A DNA stretch of 35,190 nucleotides. Origin: a virus. Positions 1 through 5,572 of this stretch are shown in pieces. The stretch is from positions 1-35,190 of the IMG/VR virus record IMGVR_UViG_3300030329_001477; one strand, given 5' to 3'. The translations under genes and the position numbers were made by a program. The notes beneath the pieces were generated by a model. It saw only the letters and a list, made by a program, of their open reading frames with translations. It ran no database searches and was not told where the DNA came from. Each line of letters opens with the position of its first letter. The first letter of the stretch is position 1.

Positions 1-28
1 GCTGCGGCACTCCCTCCATATAAGAGAG

Positions 29-454
29 CTACTGTGCAAATACTGAGACAGTTTCTGTAGTACTTTCTATATTTGTTGTGCGGTTTATCGTTGTCATGTT
101 TGATAAACCAGGACCACGATAGGTTTCTGTGTATTGAAATGGCTGGCCTCCATTTGTAATGGTGACGTTTGGTTTGGTGGTGAGATCTAAACCTGTCCAT
201 GTTTGTGATGATCCATCAACTGTTCCTGTTACAGAGGTGCTATTTGGGGAAATTGTTGATCCATTAATAGTTAAATTGCTACCAGTCAATGTATATTGAG
301 AACCCGTATTATAATCTTTTGATACTATAGATTCTACGACTGTTGAAACAGTACGAGTGGTGGACTGCATACTGCCCTGAGAGAAATTAGGCACTACAGG
401 AACACTATAAGCCGGAGAACTTATAAGTAATAACAGTGGCAAAAGCCGCTTCAT
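29..454 (-). CDS. Small secreted Ser/Thr/Asn-rich protein, function unknown
   Basis: This 141-residue protein begins with a classic Sec signal peptide: Met-Lys-Arg, a Leu-rich core and an SPAYS site, with predicted cleavage near residue 17. The mature part is rich in Ser, Thr, Asn and Gly and should be mostly beta structure, with a GSMQSTT stretch near residues 27-33. It has no cysteine or recognisable catalytic motif. Its start codon overlaps the stop of the upstream secreted-protein gene by one base, so the two are co-transcribed behind the holin-like gene. From memory, marine T4-like cyanophages carry secreted proteins with a similar QGSMQST region; I could not check this. The protein probably acts in the periplasm or envelope late in infection. 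A virion decoration role is the alternative. Confidence 0.7.
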   Translation of the reverse strand: MKRLLPLLLLISSPAYSVPVVPNFSQGSMQSTTRTVSTVVESIVSKDYNTGSQYTLTGSNLTINGSTISPNSTSVTGTVDGSSQTWTGLDLTTKPNVTITNGGQPFQYTETYRGPGLSNMTTINRTTNIESTTETVSVFAQ

Positions 455-936
455 TACTTAACAGTTAATGCACTCTCCATACTGCCAATCGCAGAAGTAC
501 CAGCACCACCAGCGGTAAGAGTAACAACACCAGCAGATGTAATTGTTCCTGCTAATGAACCAGCAACTCCAGCAGCAGTAGAAGTTACATCACTAAAGTT
601 ACCTACTGCTCCTACCGATGGAGCTGAAGTAGGTACAGCATCTGCTTGCGTATATGATTGCGAAAACGAGAATGCGGCTCCTGCTGTATCTTGTGTTGCA
701 GCAATCGTTCCAGGCGAATAAACGCCACTCGTAATTGTCCCCGCTGAGACGGTTCCCGCAGTCGTGCCATCTGTGGTGTCAATGTTACTTCCAGATACAG
801 AGAAACTAGAACCAATCCTTTCAGCAGCAGTCGCAGCGGCATTTACTGTGAGCTGAGTGCTTGTAGTAATGGAATGAGTTATATCTGCTTTAGCTGGTGA
901 ACCAAGCAGTAACAATAAAACTAAAAGCTTTTTCAT
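454..936 (-). CDS. Small secreted Gly/Ala/Thr-rich protein, function unknown
   Basis: This 160-residue protein starts with a strong signal peptide: Met-Lys-Lys, seven consecutive Leu/Val residues, then SPAKA before Asp18. The mature region is low in charge and rich in Gly, Ala, Ser and Thr. It contains DGTTAGTVSAGTITSG near residues 56-71 and a second Gly-rich stretch (GVAGSLAGTITSAG) near 122-135, which suggests a beta-solenoid or adhesin-like fold. The start codon overlaps the stop of the holin-like gene as ATGA on the minus strand, and the stop overlaps the start of the next secreted protein, so the three genes form a tight operon. I recall similar ADITHSI-type secreted proteins in marine cyanomyoviruses (from memory, unchecked). 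The function is unknown; envelope modification during lysis or superinfection interference are guesses. Confidence 0.7.
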   Translation of the reverse strand: MKKLLVLLLLLGSPAKADITHSITTSTQLTVNAAATAAERIGSSFSVSGSNIDTTDGTTAGTVSAGTITSGVYSPGTIAATQDTAGAAFSFSQSYTQADAVPTSAPSVGAVGNFSDVTSTAAGVAGSLAGTITSAGVVTLTAGGAGTSAIGSMESALTVK

Positions 937-1376
937 ACTTCCTCTTTAGGTGGAGTAGGTGGAGTTTCAACTGCTTGAACTACTTCAACTCCATTAATAG
1001 TTAGTGGAGTCTGAACTCGAATAACTTGTTCACTAGCAGACTTACTATTCTTAGCCATCATTGCTTCCATATCTTCTTTACTTACTCCATTACTCTTTTT
1101 GTCTTTAGCTGTAGCCAAGCCAAAAGTGCTGAGGGCTCCCGTAAACACGCTGGCAATGAAGGTCGGATCGAAGGTTTGCTTAGGGATACCAGGTAAATCC
1201 ACATACGCAAGAGTCAATATAAAGCCACTCCAAACAACAATTCCCAAACGCACTGCTACACCTACGATTGCAATCTGTTCATCCTTATCAGGAGTGATCT
1301 CCTGAAGTTTATTCATTACACCTTTTTTCTTTTCTTCCTTCTTGTCTGAAGGAGGAGCGGTCTGTTGGTCTGTCAT
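933..1376 (-). CDS. Holin-like membrane protein
   Basis: This 147-residue protein has a charged N-terminus (residues 1-35, Lys/Glu-rich), then two hydrophobic segments, about residues 36-58 (IAIVGVAVRLGIVVWSGFIL region) and 72-90 (FIASVFTGALSTFGLATA). A soluble tail with a Pro-rich acidic end (PPTPPKEEV) follows. Two membrane segments in a small protein beside the packaging genes fit a holin or holin-like inner-membrane protein. The DKDEQIAIVGVAVRLGIV region resembles a family I remember from marine phages, unverified. It heads the leftward operon with the two signal-peptide proteins. No endolysin is next to it in the window. A different inner-membrane role is possible, because the long C-terminal tail is unusual for a simple holin. 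Confidence 0.6.
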   Translation of the reverse strand: MTDQQTAPPSDKKEEKKKGVMNKLQEITPDKDEQIAIVGVAVRLGIVVWSGFILTLAYVDLPGIPKQTFDPTFIASVFTGALSTFGLATAKDKKSNGVSKEDMEAMMAKNSKSASEQVIRVQTPLTINGVEVVQAVETPPTPPKEEV

Positions 1377-1437
1377 AAATAAAAAGAAACACAGGACAAC
1401 ATTAGCGATAAACTAAGACAAATACAAAATAGAGTCT

Positions 1438-1623
1438 ATGTGTACTGGAAAAGATGGCGAAGGGTTTAACCTTTTGAACCCTCTTGCAATTGGTAAGACA
1501 AGCGAAGCAATTGATTCTGTAAAAAGCGGAGATCCAACAAAAAGCTTTAGCGGAAGCCCAATAGCAGATCTTTTTGAAAACCGCAGAAAGCTAAATGAAA
1601 TAATTAACAATATGGATCGATGA
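1438..1623 (+). CDS. Small hypothetical protein (61 aa)
   Basis: This short protein begins MCTGKDGEGFNLLNPLAIG and ends with a charged helical stretch (ENRRKLNEIINNMDR). It has no signal peptide or transmembrane segment. The gene runs rightward inside an otherwise leftward block. It starts 61 bases from the divergent holin-like gene, and its stop overlaps the next gene's start as ATGA, which supports real translation. No Shine-Dalgarno sequence is evident. The Met-Cys-X-Gly opening resembles small virion-associated proteins of T7-like phages, such as the one upstream of the portal here, but that is only a compositional likeness. The function is unknown. A minus-strand reading frame over the same bases is less convincing. 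Confidence 0.5.
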   Translation: MCTGKDGEGFNLLNPLAIGKTSEAIDSVKSGDPTKSFSGSPIADLFENRRKLNEIINNMDR

Positions 1624-1787
1624 GTGAAATCTGGGCAGCCCTAATCGGAGTAGCAGCGACAACAGTTGTAGTTGCTATTAGTAACAATAGCTCAAGAAAA
1701 GAGCGAGATATTCGTGAATTATTCCATCGAGTAGTGACACTTGAAAAACAAGTAGCAGCATTGAAGCCAAGGAATTGGCGTAGCTAA
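1620..1787 (+). CDS. Small membrane-anchored coiled-coil protein (55 aa), possible lysis accessory
   Basis: The reading frame starts MSEIWAALIGVAATTVVVAI, a single N-terminal membrane segment (about residues 4-20). A basic-acidic helical region (SRKERDIRELFHRVVTLEKQ) follows, with heptad-like spacing of Leu and Val. The start overlaps the previous stop as ATGA, and the TAA stop at 1785-1787 directly abuts the stop of the opposing minus-strand gene at 1788. The N-in membrane anchor plus short coiled coil is the layout of small i-spanin-like or pinholin-like proteins. At 55 residues it is too short for a complete Rz protein. A membrane location is well supported; a lysis role is inferred only from the neighbouring holin-like gene. 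Confidence 0.5.
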   Translation: MSEIWAALIGVAATTVVVAISNNSSRKERDIRELFHRVVTLEKQVAALKPRNWRS

Positions 1788-2075
1788 CTACCTCAGTAAA
1801 GGATCTTTCGGAAAAACGCAAATACCTTCCACGTCAAATTTTAAAGTTTCCCAAGTATCCGTGTCGCAAGCAACGCTCCAAGCCGACTCTGCGCTTTCAG
1901 CTACAACTACAGTCTGAAATCCTCCTCCCCCATCCACGACAGAATAACCAACAAACTCACCAGGAATTCGAACAACCCAAGCACGTGGTCTTTTAATGCC
2001 CTGGGATATGCATCCATCCTTTTCCTGTATTTTTCTTGGGAAGATCTTGGAGAGGAATCCCCAAAACCTTGGCAT
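1788..2075 (-). CDS. Hypothetical protein overlapping the terminase 3' end (95 aa)
   Basis: The likely product starts MPRFWGFLSKIFPRKI and continues into a compact domain (RAWVVRIPGEFVGYSVV, then DGGGGFQTVVVAESAESAW, ending in FPKDPLLR). Alternating hydrophobic residues suggest a small alpha/beta fold. The first 83 bases overlap the large-terminase gene in another frame. A longer frame reaches a Met codon at 2165, but only the part from about residue 31 looks protein-like, so I place the start at 2075. Ser/Ala-rich helices and a VEGICVFPKD end are visible, with no known motif. Its position right after the large terminase suggests co-expression with packaging. The function is unknown. Confidence 0.5.
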   Translation of the reverse strand: MPRFWGFLSKIFPRKIQEKDGCISQGIKRPRAWVVRIPGEFVGYSVVDGGGGFQTVVVAESAESAWSVACDTDTWETLKFDVEGICVFPKDPLLR

Positions 2076-3723
2076 CGAGCGCCCCTTCAATGTCTCCCAT
2101 GTGCGCTGCCAGTTCAAGATCCCAGAGTTCACTCTGGCGTTCACGCATGGCACGCTCTTCATCAATAGCTAACGACTCATTCCAGTATTGAACAGCTCCT
2201 GCCAATGCGTCCAATCTGTCATCATGTTGTAAGCAATTTTTATCTTGTGTTAAGTGAGTTAATTGATGAAATAACTGATAACTAAGAGCTGTTTCTACGG
2301 AATCCGCATCTCTTTGCTTGGCATCATTCTCAACGACAGAACGATTAATAATTAAGCGATGTTGGTTTAATACAGGCTCTAAAGCACTGATGATCCTTCT
2401 TTCTTTTTGCATGTTGCTTCTTGTCGGCTCAACAGTGCATGGATAGATCTTGCGTAAAAACGGCTGCAAAAGACTCTGTAGCATCCCCTGACCGAACTGA
2501 TCCTCCAAAAGGATGAGTTTTACCTTTTGTCTCTTAGCTGCTTGTGCAAGACCTTCTAGGACTTTCTCCGTATAACCTTCCCTAAAAGAACCGACCTCTA
2601 ATACAAATAGATTTCCATTGAGATGAGCGACAATGGCATAAGCCGTTTCATCAAGACCTTTACCTGATGGGTCAATGTGCATGACACACCCTTGAAATTC
2701 CAACCAGTCACCATGTAAAAATGCTGGTCGATGGTAATAATCTCCACTAAATCCAACAGCAGGTAAGTCACTGATTCGATATTCAGCTCCTGACGACCAA
2801 ATAATTTTTTCAGGTGCATGGTCTTTTATTTCCATTACGACCAAATCCGATAGTCTTAAAGGAAATCTCAGGAGATCAGAAAGTGTTGTATCTAGCTGAA
2901 ACTGAAGAGTGAACTGTGAACGACCATAACTTGCTTCTCTTTCTAACAAATCAAGATCTGAGAAACGATCGGGATCTGTCGGAGATCCTTTTGATGACAT
3001 ACATCTCTTTTGAATCACTGGCGCAAGCGCTTCTCCATACTTCTCTGGCTTCTCTGGATACCTAGAAGGCCAAATACGACATTCATAATTCCTCAATCGA
3101 AGCTTGTTATAAATACTTTCTTCTGTTTGGGGCGTTCCTAAGAACATAATCTCCCCACCAGGCTTCAAAATTGCATTGAATTCACCGACTGATAATAGTA
3201 ATTTCTCTCTCATGCCCACTGTCCAAGCAGTATTTGGAACTTCTACGTCATCAGCAAGGATCAAATCTGCCCTAGATCCAGTCAATTGCCCAAAAATACC
3301 CACTGATTTCACGGAAGGACTCTGATCTGGGATAGCTGGCCTTACGTCAAACCTATTACTTGCACTTCTTTGCTCATCTCGATCAGGATCTAAGCACTGC
3401 ATTAGACCCATTTCTCTAATTAGTCGCAAACAGAACTGTGCAAAGTCATCAGCTCTTGTTTTACTAGCCGACACCACCATAATTTTCTTCTGTGGGTCGT
3501 TTCTTAGCAGCCAAAGTACATAAGCTGCTGCCATCCAACTCTTTCCTACTCCCCTAAATGCTTCAATAATTCTTCTCTTTGGTCCACCTTGCATATATTC
3601 CGCTATATCCAACTGCACTGGTGTCGGATCTGGTAATTGAAGATGCCTCCACACCAACACAAGGAAATATCGGAAGTCCTCGCTATACGGTTCAGGTAAC
3701 TTCTGCCATTTTTTTACACCCAT
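1993..3723 (-). CDS. Terminase large subunit (DNA-packaging ATPase/nuclease, T7 gp19-like)
   Basis: This 576-residue protein is the packaging motor that pumps DNA into the prohead and cuts the concatemer; T7 gp19 has 586 residues. The ATPase domain shows Walker A in FRGVGKSW (Lys61) and Walker B in RADLILADDVE (about residues 151-161). The RNase H-like nuclease domain shows its acidic residues: Asp351 in HIDPSGKG, Glu407 in LLEDQFGQ, and Asp501/Asp502/Asp505 in HDDRLDALAG. All expected motifs are present, so it should be active. It lies on the minus strand, downstream of the 22-residue peptide gene and the small terminase, and points away from the virion genes. That is opposite to the T7 arrangement, where it is co-directional. 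Its last 83 bases overlap the next gene. Confidence 0.95.
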   Translation of the reverse strand: MGVKKWQKLPEPYSEDFRYFLVLVWRHLQLPDPTPVQLDIAEYMQGGPKRRIIEAFRGVGKSWMAAAYVLWLLRNDPQKKIMVVSASKTRADDFAQFCLRLIREMGLMQCLDPDRDEQRSASNRFDVRPAIPDQSPSVKSVGIFGQLTGSRADLILADDVEVPNTAWTVGMREKLLLSVGEFNAILKPGGEIMFLGTPQTEESIYNKLRLRNYECRIWPSRYPEKPEKYGEALAPVIQKRCMSSKGSPTDPDRFSDLDLLEREASYGRSQFTLQFQLDTTLSDLLRFPLRLSDLVVMEIKDHAPEKIIWSSGAEYRISDLPAVGFSGDYYHRPAFLHGDWLEFQGCVMHIDPSGKGLDETAYAIVAHLNGNLFVLEVGSFREGYTEKVLEGLAQAAKRQKVKLILLEDQFGQGMLQSLLQPFLRKIYPCTVEPTRSNMQKERRIISALEPVLNQHRLIINRSVVENDAKQRDADSVETALSYQLFHQLTHLTQDKNCLQHDDRLDALAGAVQYWNESLAIDEERAMRERQSELWDLELAAHMGDIEGALDAKVLGIPLQDLPKKNTGKGWMHIPGH

Positions 3724-3792
3724 TTATTTTTTTGTTCCTTTTTTAGGAGGTCTTCCTTTCTTTGTTCCGTAAGTTCCTTTTCCTTGTGGCAT
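3724..3792 (-). CDS. Tiny basic peptide (22 aa) between the terminase subunits
   Basis: The reading frame encodes MPQGKGTYGTKKGRPPKKG followed by TKK. Its TAA stop (3724-3726) is immediately adjacent to the large-terminase start codon, and its start lies 2 bases after the small-terminase stop, so it fits the operon with no wasted bases. A GGAGG-like Shine-Dalgarno sequence for the terminase lies inside it (reverse complement of CCTCC near 3747). I recall very similar short peptides with a KGTYG and GRPPKK pattern annotated in marine phages, from memory only. The composition suggests a nucleic-acid-binding peptide. The GRPPKK part resembles an AT-hook core (GRP with flanking basic residues), which is inference. 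Confidence 0.6.
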   Translation of the reverse strand: MPQGKGTYGTKKGRPPKKGTKK

Positions 3793-3794
3793 GA

Positions 3795-4031
3795 TTAAGC
3801 TCTTCTCTTCTTTAAGTTTATTACATTCTCTATATCTGGCAAAGACTTAGCTAATTCTCCGAATTCACTTCCTTCCGATGGCTGTGCTGAAATCTGATTA
3901 TCCTTCAGAAACTGTCTAAGAATATTTAACTCCGCAGTCCCTAGCGTTCCTTCTTTCAACCTCTCCATGAAAAGATGAGCTAATCCTGCGTGAAGTTCAC
4001 TTAAAACTTCTGTCGTTGAATCTTTTTTCAT
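3795..4031 (-). CDS. Putative terminase small subunit (T7 gp18-like)
   Basis: The product from Met at 4031 has 78 residues, starting MKKDSTTEVLSELHAGLAHL. It is helical through residues 8-50 and ends in a basic tail (LKKRRA). T7 gp18 has 89 residues and the same position just upstream of the large subunit. The small subunit recognises phage DNA and hands it to the large subunit. I chose the Met at 4031 over an upstream Met at 4049, because the upstream extension (MFIMLF) looks like translated leader. The sequence itself has no diagnostic motif, so the call depends on size, helical content and operon position. The gene is first in the leftward block, with a TATAAT-like box only 8 bases upstream. 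Confidence 0.6.
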   Translation of the reverse strand: MKKDSTTEVLSELHAGLAHLFMERLKEGTLGTAELNILRQFLKDNQISAQPSEGSEFGELAKSLPDIENVINLKKRRA

Positions 4032-4469
4032 AAATAGCATTATAAACAAAAAGAGGCCTACCCACCACAGGAGACCTCCTCTTGCTTGACCAGTAGATCT
4101 CAGGCTAGGGGATTCTTTTGTTAGCCATGGTCAATACACTAAATTATCACCTAATAGTCCACTGTCCACAATAGAAGAAACATTAACTCTCTATCTTAGA
4201 TCGATCCCTGACTCTTTCTTCTCTGACTTTCCACTTTTTTACCGCAAAAATGTGAAGGGGTAGACGCAATACTGGTTAGCTAGAATTCCCCCATAGGCCA
4301 CTCGCTCCGATTTTTCAAAGAGGGTGGGAGGGGCCATTCCTTGATGATCCTCATGCGCATCCTTGTCCATCGCTGGAATATTTCTTTTATCTATGGTCTG
4401 GGAAAATGGAGTGAATGGTCTTAGGTGGATTAATCTGTTTGATTGATTCACCGCCCAATCAGTACAGAG

Positions 4470-4497
4470 TTGACAAACGATGTATACTGAATGTATT
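4470..4497 (+). promoter_or_regulatory. Host sigma70-type early promoter
   Basis: A perfect -35 box TTGACA (4470-4475) is followed after 16 bases by TGTATT (4492-4497, four of six matches to TATAAT). An alternative -10 TATACT (4483-4488) is closer to consensus but only 7 bases from the -35. Transcription would start near 4504, about 36 bases before the first early gene. T7-like phages use host polymerase for their early genes, so a strong host-type promoter is expected here. Confidence 0.55.
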
Positions 4498-4512
4498 CGG
4501 AATCGCTTCCGA
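4497..4512 (+). promoter_or_regulatory. Hairpin in the early leader
   Basis: TCGGAA (4497-4502), loop TCGC, TTCCGA (4507-4512) form a perfect 6-bp stem, followed by TCTTTT. It lies between the early promoter and the first early gene. It could be a 5' stabilising hairpin or a weak attenuator, since the T run after it is short. The CCCACCACA box that recurs before early genes follows at 4531-4539. Confidence 0.4.
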
Positions 4513-4539
4513 TCTTTTGCACCTTGACAACCCACCACA

Positions 4540-4752
4540 ATGGAATCAATCACAGAAGGATTGAGTAAGATCGAGTTCGCTCTTGATGATGCAGAGAAGG
4601 TAGTCCGAGCGCTCCAAGAACTTCGCAAGGAGACAACCGAGGAGGACTGGCAAAAGATGGAGGATGTTCATAAGGGGTTCTTAATGGAACTCTTAGATGC
4701 AGCCTCTGACCTTGAAGCATCAATGGAGATGACCGACTTAGATGAAGAGTAA
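4540..4752 (+). CDS. Early acidic helical protein (70 aa), function unknown
   Basis: This is the first early gene after the promoter. The 70-residue product (MESITEGLSKIEFALDDAEK start) is strongly acidic and predicted all-helical, with heptad-like Leu/Ile/Val spacing and a DLDEE end. Small acidic early proteins of T7-like phages often bind and inhibit host enzymes or mimic DNA; this is a family-level expectation, not shown here. There is no Shine-Dalgarno sequence: a CCCACCACA box abuts the ATG directly. The final codons (GAT GAA GAG TAA) form the 5' strand of a tRNA-like stem in the following RNA element, so the gene's 3' end is under double constraint. Confidence 0.6.
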   Translation: MESITEGLSKIEFALDDAEKVVRALQELRKETTEEDWQKMEDVHKGFLMELLDAASDLEASMEMTDLDEE

Positions 4753-4832
4753 AGGCTCTTTGGGATGGTTCGACTCCATCCCTCATCATTCCCTCAATTA
4801 AGAGGGATTAAACCCACCACAAGGAGGACATT
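4741..4832 (+). promoter_or_regulatory. Structured leader A: tRNA-like minihelix, CCCTC/GAGGG hairpin and CCCACC box
   Basis: Three parts are visible. First, a 47-nt tRNA-like fold (4741-4787) has a 7-nt 5' strand GATGAAG pairing with CCTCATC (4781-4787, six of seven pairs). It then has a 16-nt middle containing AAAG-GCT-CTTT, and a T-arm GATGG-TTCGACT-CCATC whose loop fits the tRNA T-loop consensus exactly. The T-arm can instead extend to a 7-bp GGGATGG/CCATCCC stem. Second, CCCTC (4791-4795) pairs with GAGGG (4802-4806). Third comes AAACCCACCACAA (4810-4822), then Shine-Dalgarno GGAGG (4823-4827) and the ATG at 4833. The stop codon of the upstream gene (4750-4752) lies inside the fold. The same layout recurs as leader B. 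An RNA-processing or translation-control role is inferred. Confidence 0.6.
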
Positions 4833-5141
4833 ATGTCACGTTTATTCGATGCTTTAGATGAAAGGTTTGATGACCTTGATGAGTGCCGAGACGTTGCCCA
4901 GTATGGCTGCGAAATGGGGGTAAGTGGTTTCATTTATTACCATGAAACAAGGAAGTTTTTCTTTGAGCATGAAGATGAAATAGAAGCTTATCTTGACGGC
5001 ATTTATGGGGATTCAATACTTGAAGACTTAAGCAAAGAGAATAAATCAATTAACCAACTAATCAATGCGATGGTTTGGATAGTTGTTCGGGATCATTGCA
5101 GCTGTATAGCTGGTAAAGCTGAAGAACTGCAAGCGGTCTAG
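4833..5141 (+). CDS. Early protein (102 aa), function unknown
   Basis: The 102-residue product begins MSRLFDALDERFDDLDECRD. It is acidic, with many Asp and Glu in the first half (FFEHEDEIEAYLDG near residues 48-61), and contains six Cys and several Tyr. It has no signal peptide, membrane segment or recognised motif. Of the early starts it has the best Shine-Dalgarno sequence, GGAGG at 4823-4827, five bases before the ATG. It is flanked on both sides by structured leaders A and B, and its TAG stop lies at the edge of the outer stem of leader B. High acidity and early position suggest a host-takeover factor. A DNA-mimic anti-defence protein is one possibility, without direct evidence. Confidence 0.65.
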   Translation: MSRLFDALDERFDDLDECRDVAQYGCEMGVSGFIYYHETRKFFFEHEDEIEAYLDGIYGDSILEDLSKENKSINQLINAMVWIVVRDHCSCIAGKAEELQAV

Positions 5142-5242
5142 CTAATCCGTAAAAGCGGGAGGTCAGGTGCAAACCCTGACCTAGCTATTCCCTCTTAACT
5201 GAGGGAAGGGACTCAATCCCTTAAACCCACCGCAAAAACACT
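5140..5242 (+). promoter_or_regulatory. Structured leader B: second copy of the tRNA-like minihelix and hairpin architecture
   Basis: This copy has the same order and lengths as leader A but different bases. The 47-nt fold (5140-5186) has 5' strand AGCTAAT pairing with CCTAGCT (5180-5186, five of seven pairs) and a 16-nt middle with CCG...CGG. Its T-arm is TCAGG-TGCAAAC-CCTGA, a heptaloop one base off the T-loop consensus. The stem can extend to AGGTCAGG/CCTGACCT (5160-5182), closed by TAGCT/AGCTA (5139-5187). CCCTC (5190-5194) pairs with GAGGG (5201-5205). An extra hairpin AAGGG/CCCTT (5206-5222) follows, then AAACCCACCGCAA (5223-5235) and the ATG at 5243. Part of the upstream stop codon (TAG 5139-5141) is inside the stem. 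Conserved shape with changed pairs supports a selected RNA structure. Confidence 0.6.
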
Positions 5243-5413
5243 ATGAATTACATAGTTGAATCGTCTTACTATGACAATCGCTGGCAACAGGTTGAAAGCT
5301 TTATTTCTAAGCGAACAGCTATAAGGCTAGCCATTGAATGGAGCAAGACTTGGCCTGAATATAAATTCAGAGTCAAGAAAGAAGTAACCCTCCCAAATAT
5401 TGGAGGAAAGTAA
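5243..5413 (+). CDS. Small early protein (56 aa), function unknown
   Basis: The frame reads MNYIVESSYYDNRWQQVESF and ends PNIGGK. It is a basic, aromatic-rich small protein with two Trp-containing stretches (NRWQQ and IEWSKTWPEYKF). A beta-alpha-beta pattern can be guessed: a strand at residues 3-9, a helix at 23-36 (KRTAIRLAIEWSKT) and a strand at 41-49. There is no Shine-Dalgarno sequence; the ATG follows leader B and its AAACCCACCGCAA box. The TAA stop is directly followed by the next gene's ATG, consistent with coupled translation. It has no recognised family. Confidence 0.5.
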   Translation: MNYIVESSYYDNRWQQVESFISKRTAIRLAIEWSKTWPEYKFRVKKEVTLPNIGGK

Positions 5414-5572
5414 ATGAATGTCACTGCCAAATCAAACAAAGATGATGTGATTACAGCAGCCTGCGAAATAGTCGACACACAAGAGAATGTAATTAAGGAT
5501 CTGAAAGACAGAGTTAAATCCCTTGGTTATCTTCTTGCTGTCACTTTCTCTTTGCTTGTACTTACATCATGA
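5414..5572 (+). CDS. Small C-tail-anchored membrane protein (52 aa)
   Basis: The frame starts MNVTAKSNKDDVITAACEIV, continues through a charged helix (ENVIKDLKDRVKSL) and ends in one hydrophobic segment (YLLAVTFSLLVLTS, residues 39-52). This is the layout of a tail-anchored membrane protein with a cytoplasmic coiled-coil head. A GGAGG sequence inside the end of the previous gene (about 5402-5406) gives a Shine-Dalgarno sequence 7 bases upstream. The stop overlaps the next start as ATGA. An early membrane protein could take part in superinfection exclusion or host envelope control; this is inference from location and topology only. Confidence 0.5.
   Translation: MNVTAKSNKDDVITAACEIVDTQENVIKDLKDRVKSLGYLLAVTFSLLVLTS

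Larger units (their letters stand above)
4032..4539. other. Divergent intergenic control region (508 bp) between packaging and early genes
   Basis: No convincing gene lies here. The leftward terminase operon starts at its left edge and the rightward early genes at its right edge, so it must hold promoters for both. Rightward, a sigma70-type promoter is visible at 4470-4497. Leftward, a TATAAT occurs on the minus strand at 4044-4039, 8 bases before the small-terminase start, with no good -35. A second weaker candidate is TTGTGG-17-GATAAT on the minus strand, with its GATAAT reading leftward from about 4148. A short inverted repeat AAGAGG...CCTCTT (about 4051-4083) reads as a weak terminator on the minus strand because a T run follows it in that direction. 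A plus-strand CCCACCACA box (4061-4069) matches the early-gene leader box but has no gene behind it. The region could also hold the genome terminus. Confidence 0.6.

Noticed and set aside
1-19. Possible start of a further minus-strand gene (ATG at 19, about six codons before the left edge)
   Set aside because: Too short to judge, and the GGAGGG just after it could equally be a ribosome site for a later start outside the window.
1413-1610. Minus-strand frame opposite the 61-residue plus-strand gene
   Set aside because: It has no neighbour coupling, while the plus-strand frame has an ATGA overlap with the next gene.
4061-4073. Plus-strand CCCACCACAGGAG, like an early-gene leader
   Set aside because: No plus-strand gene of useful length starts downstream, so I treat it as an orphan copy of the box within the divergent region.
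4239-4370. Minus-strand frame encoding about 43 residues (MDKDAHEDHQGMAPP start), extendable upstream to 4628
   Set aside because: No ribosome site is clear, the longer version runs through the early promoter and first early gene, and no independent support exists. It remains a weak possibility as the first leftward gene.
4741-4788. Complete tRNA gene suggested by the perfect T-loop
   Set aside because: Only acceptor-like and T-arm-like stems are present. The 16-nt middle cannot form D and anticodon arms and there is no CCA end, so I report a tRNA-like element instead.
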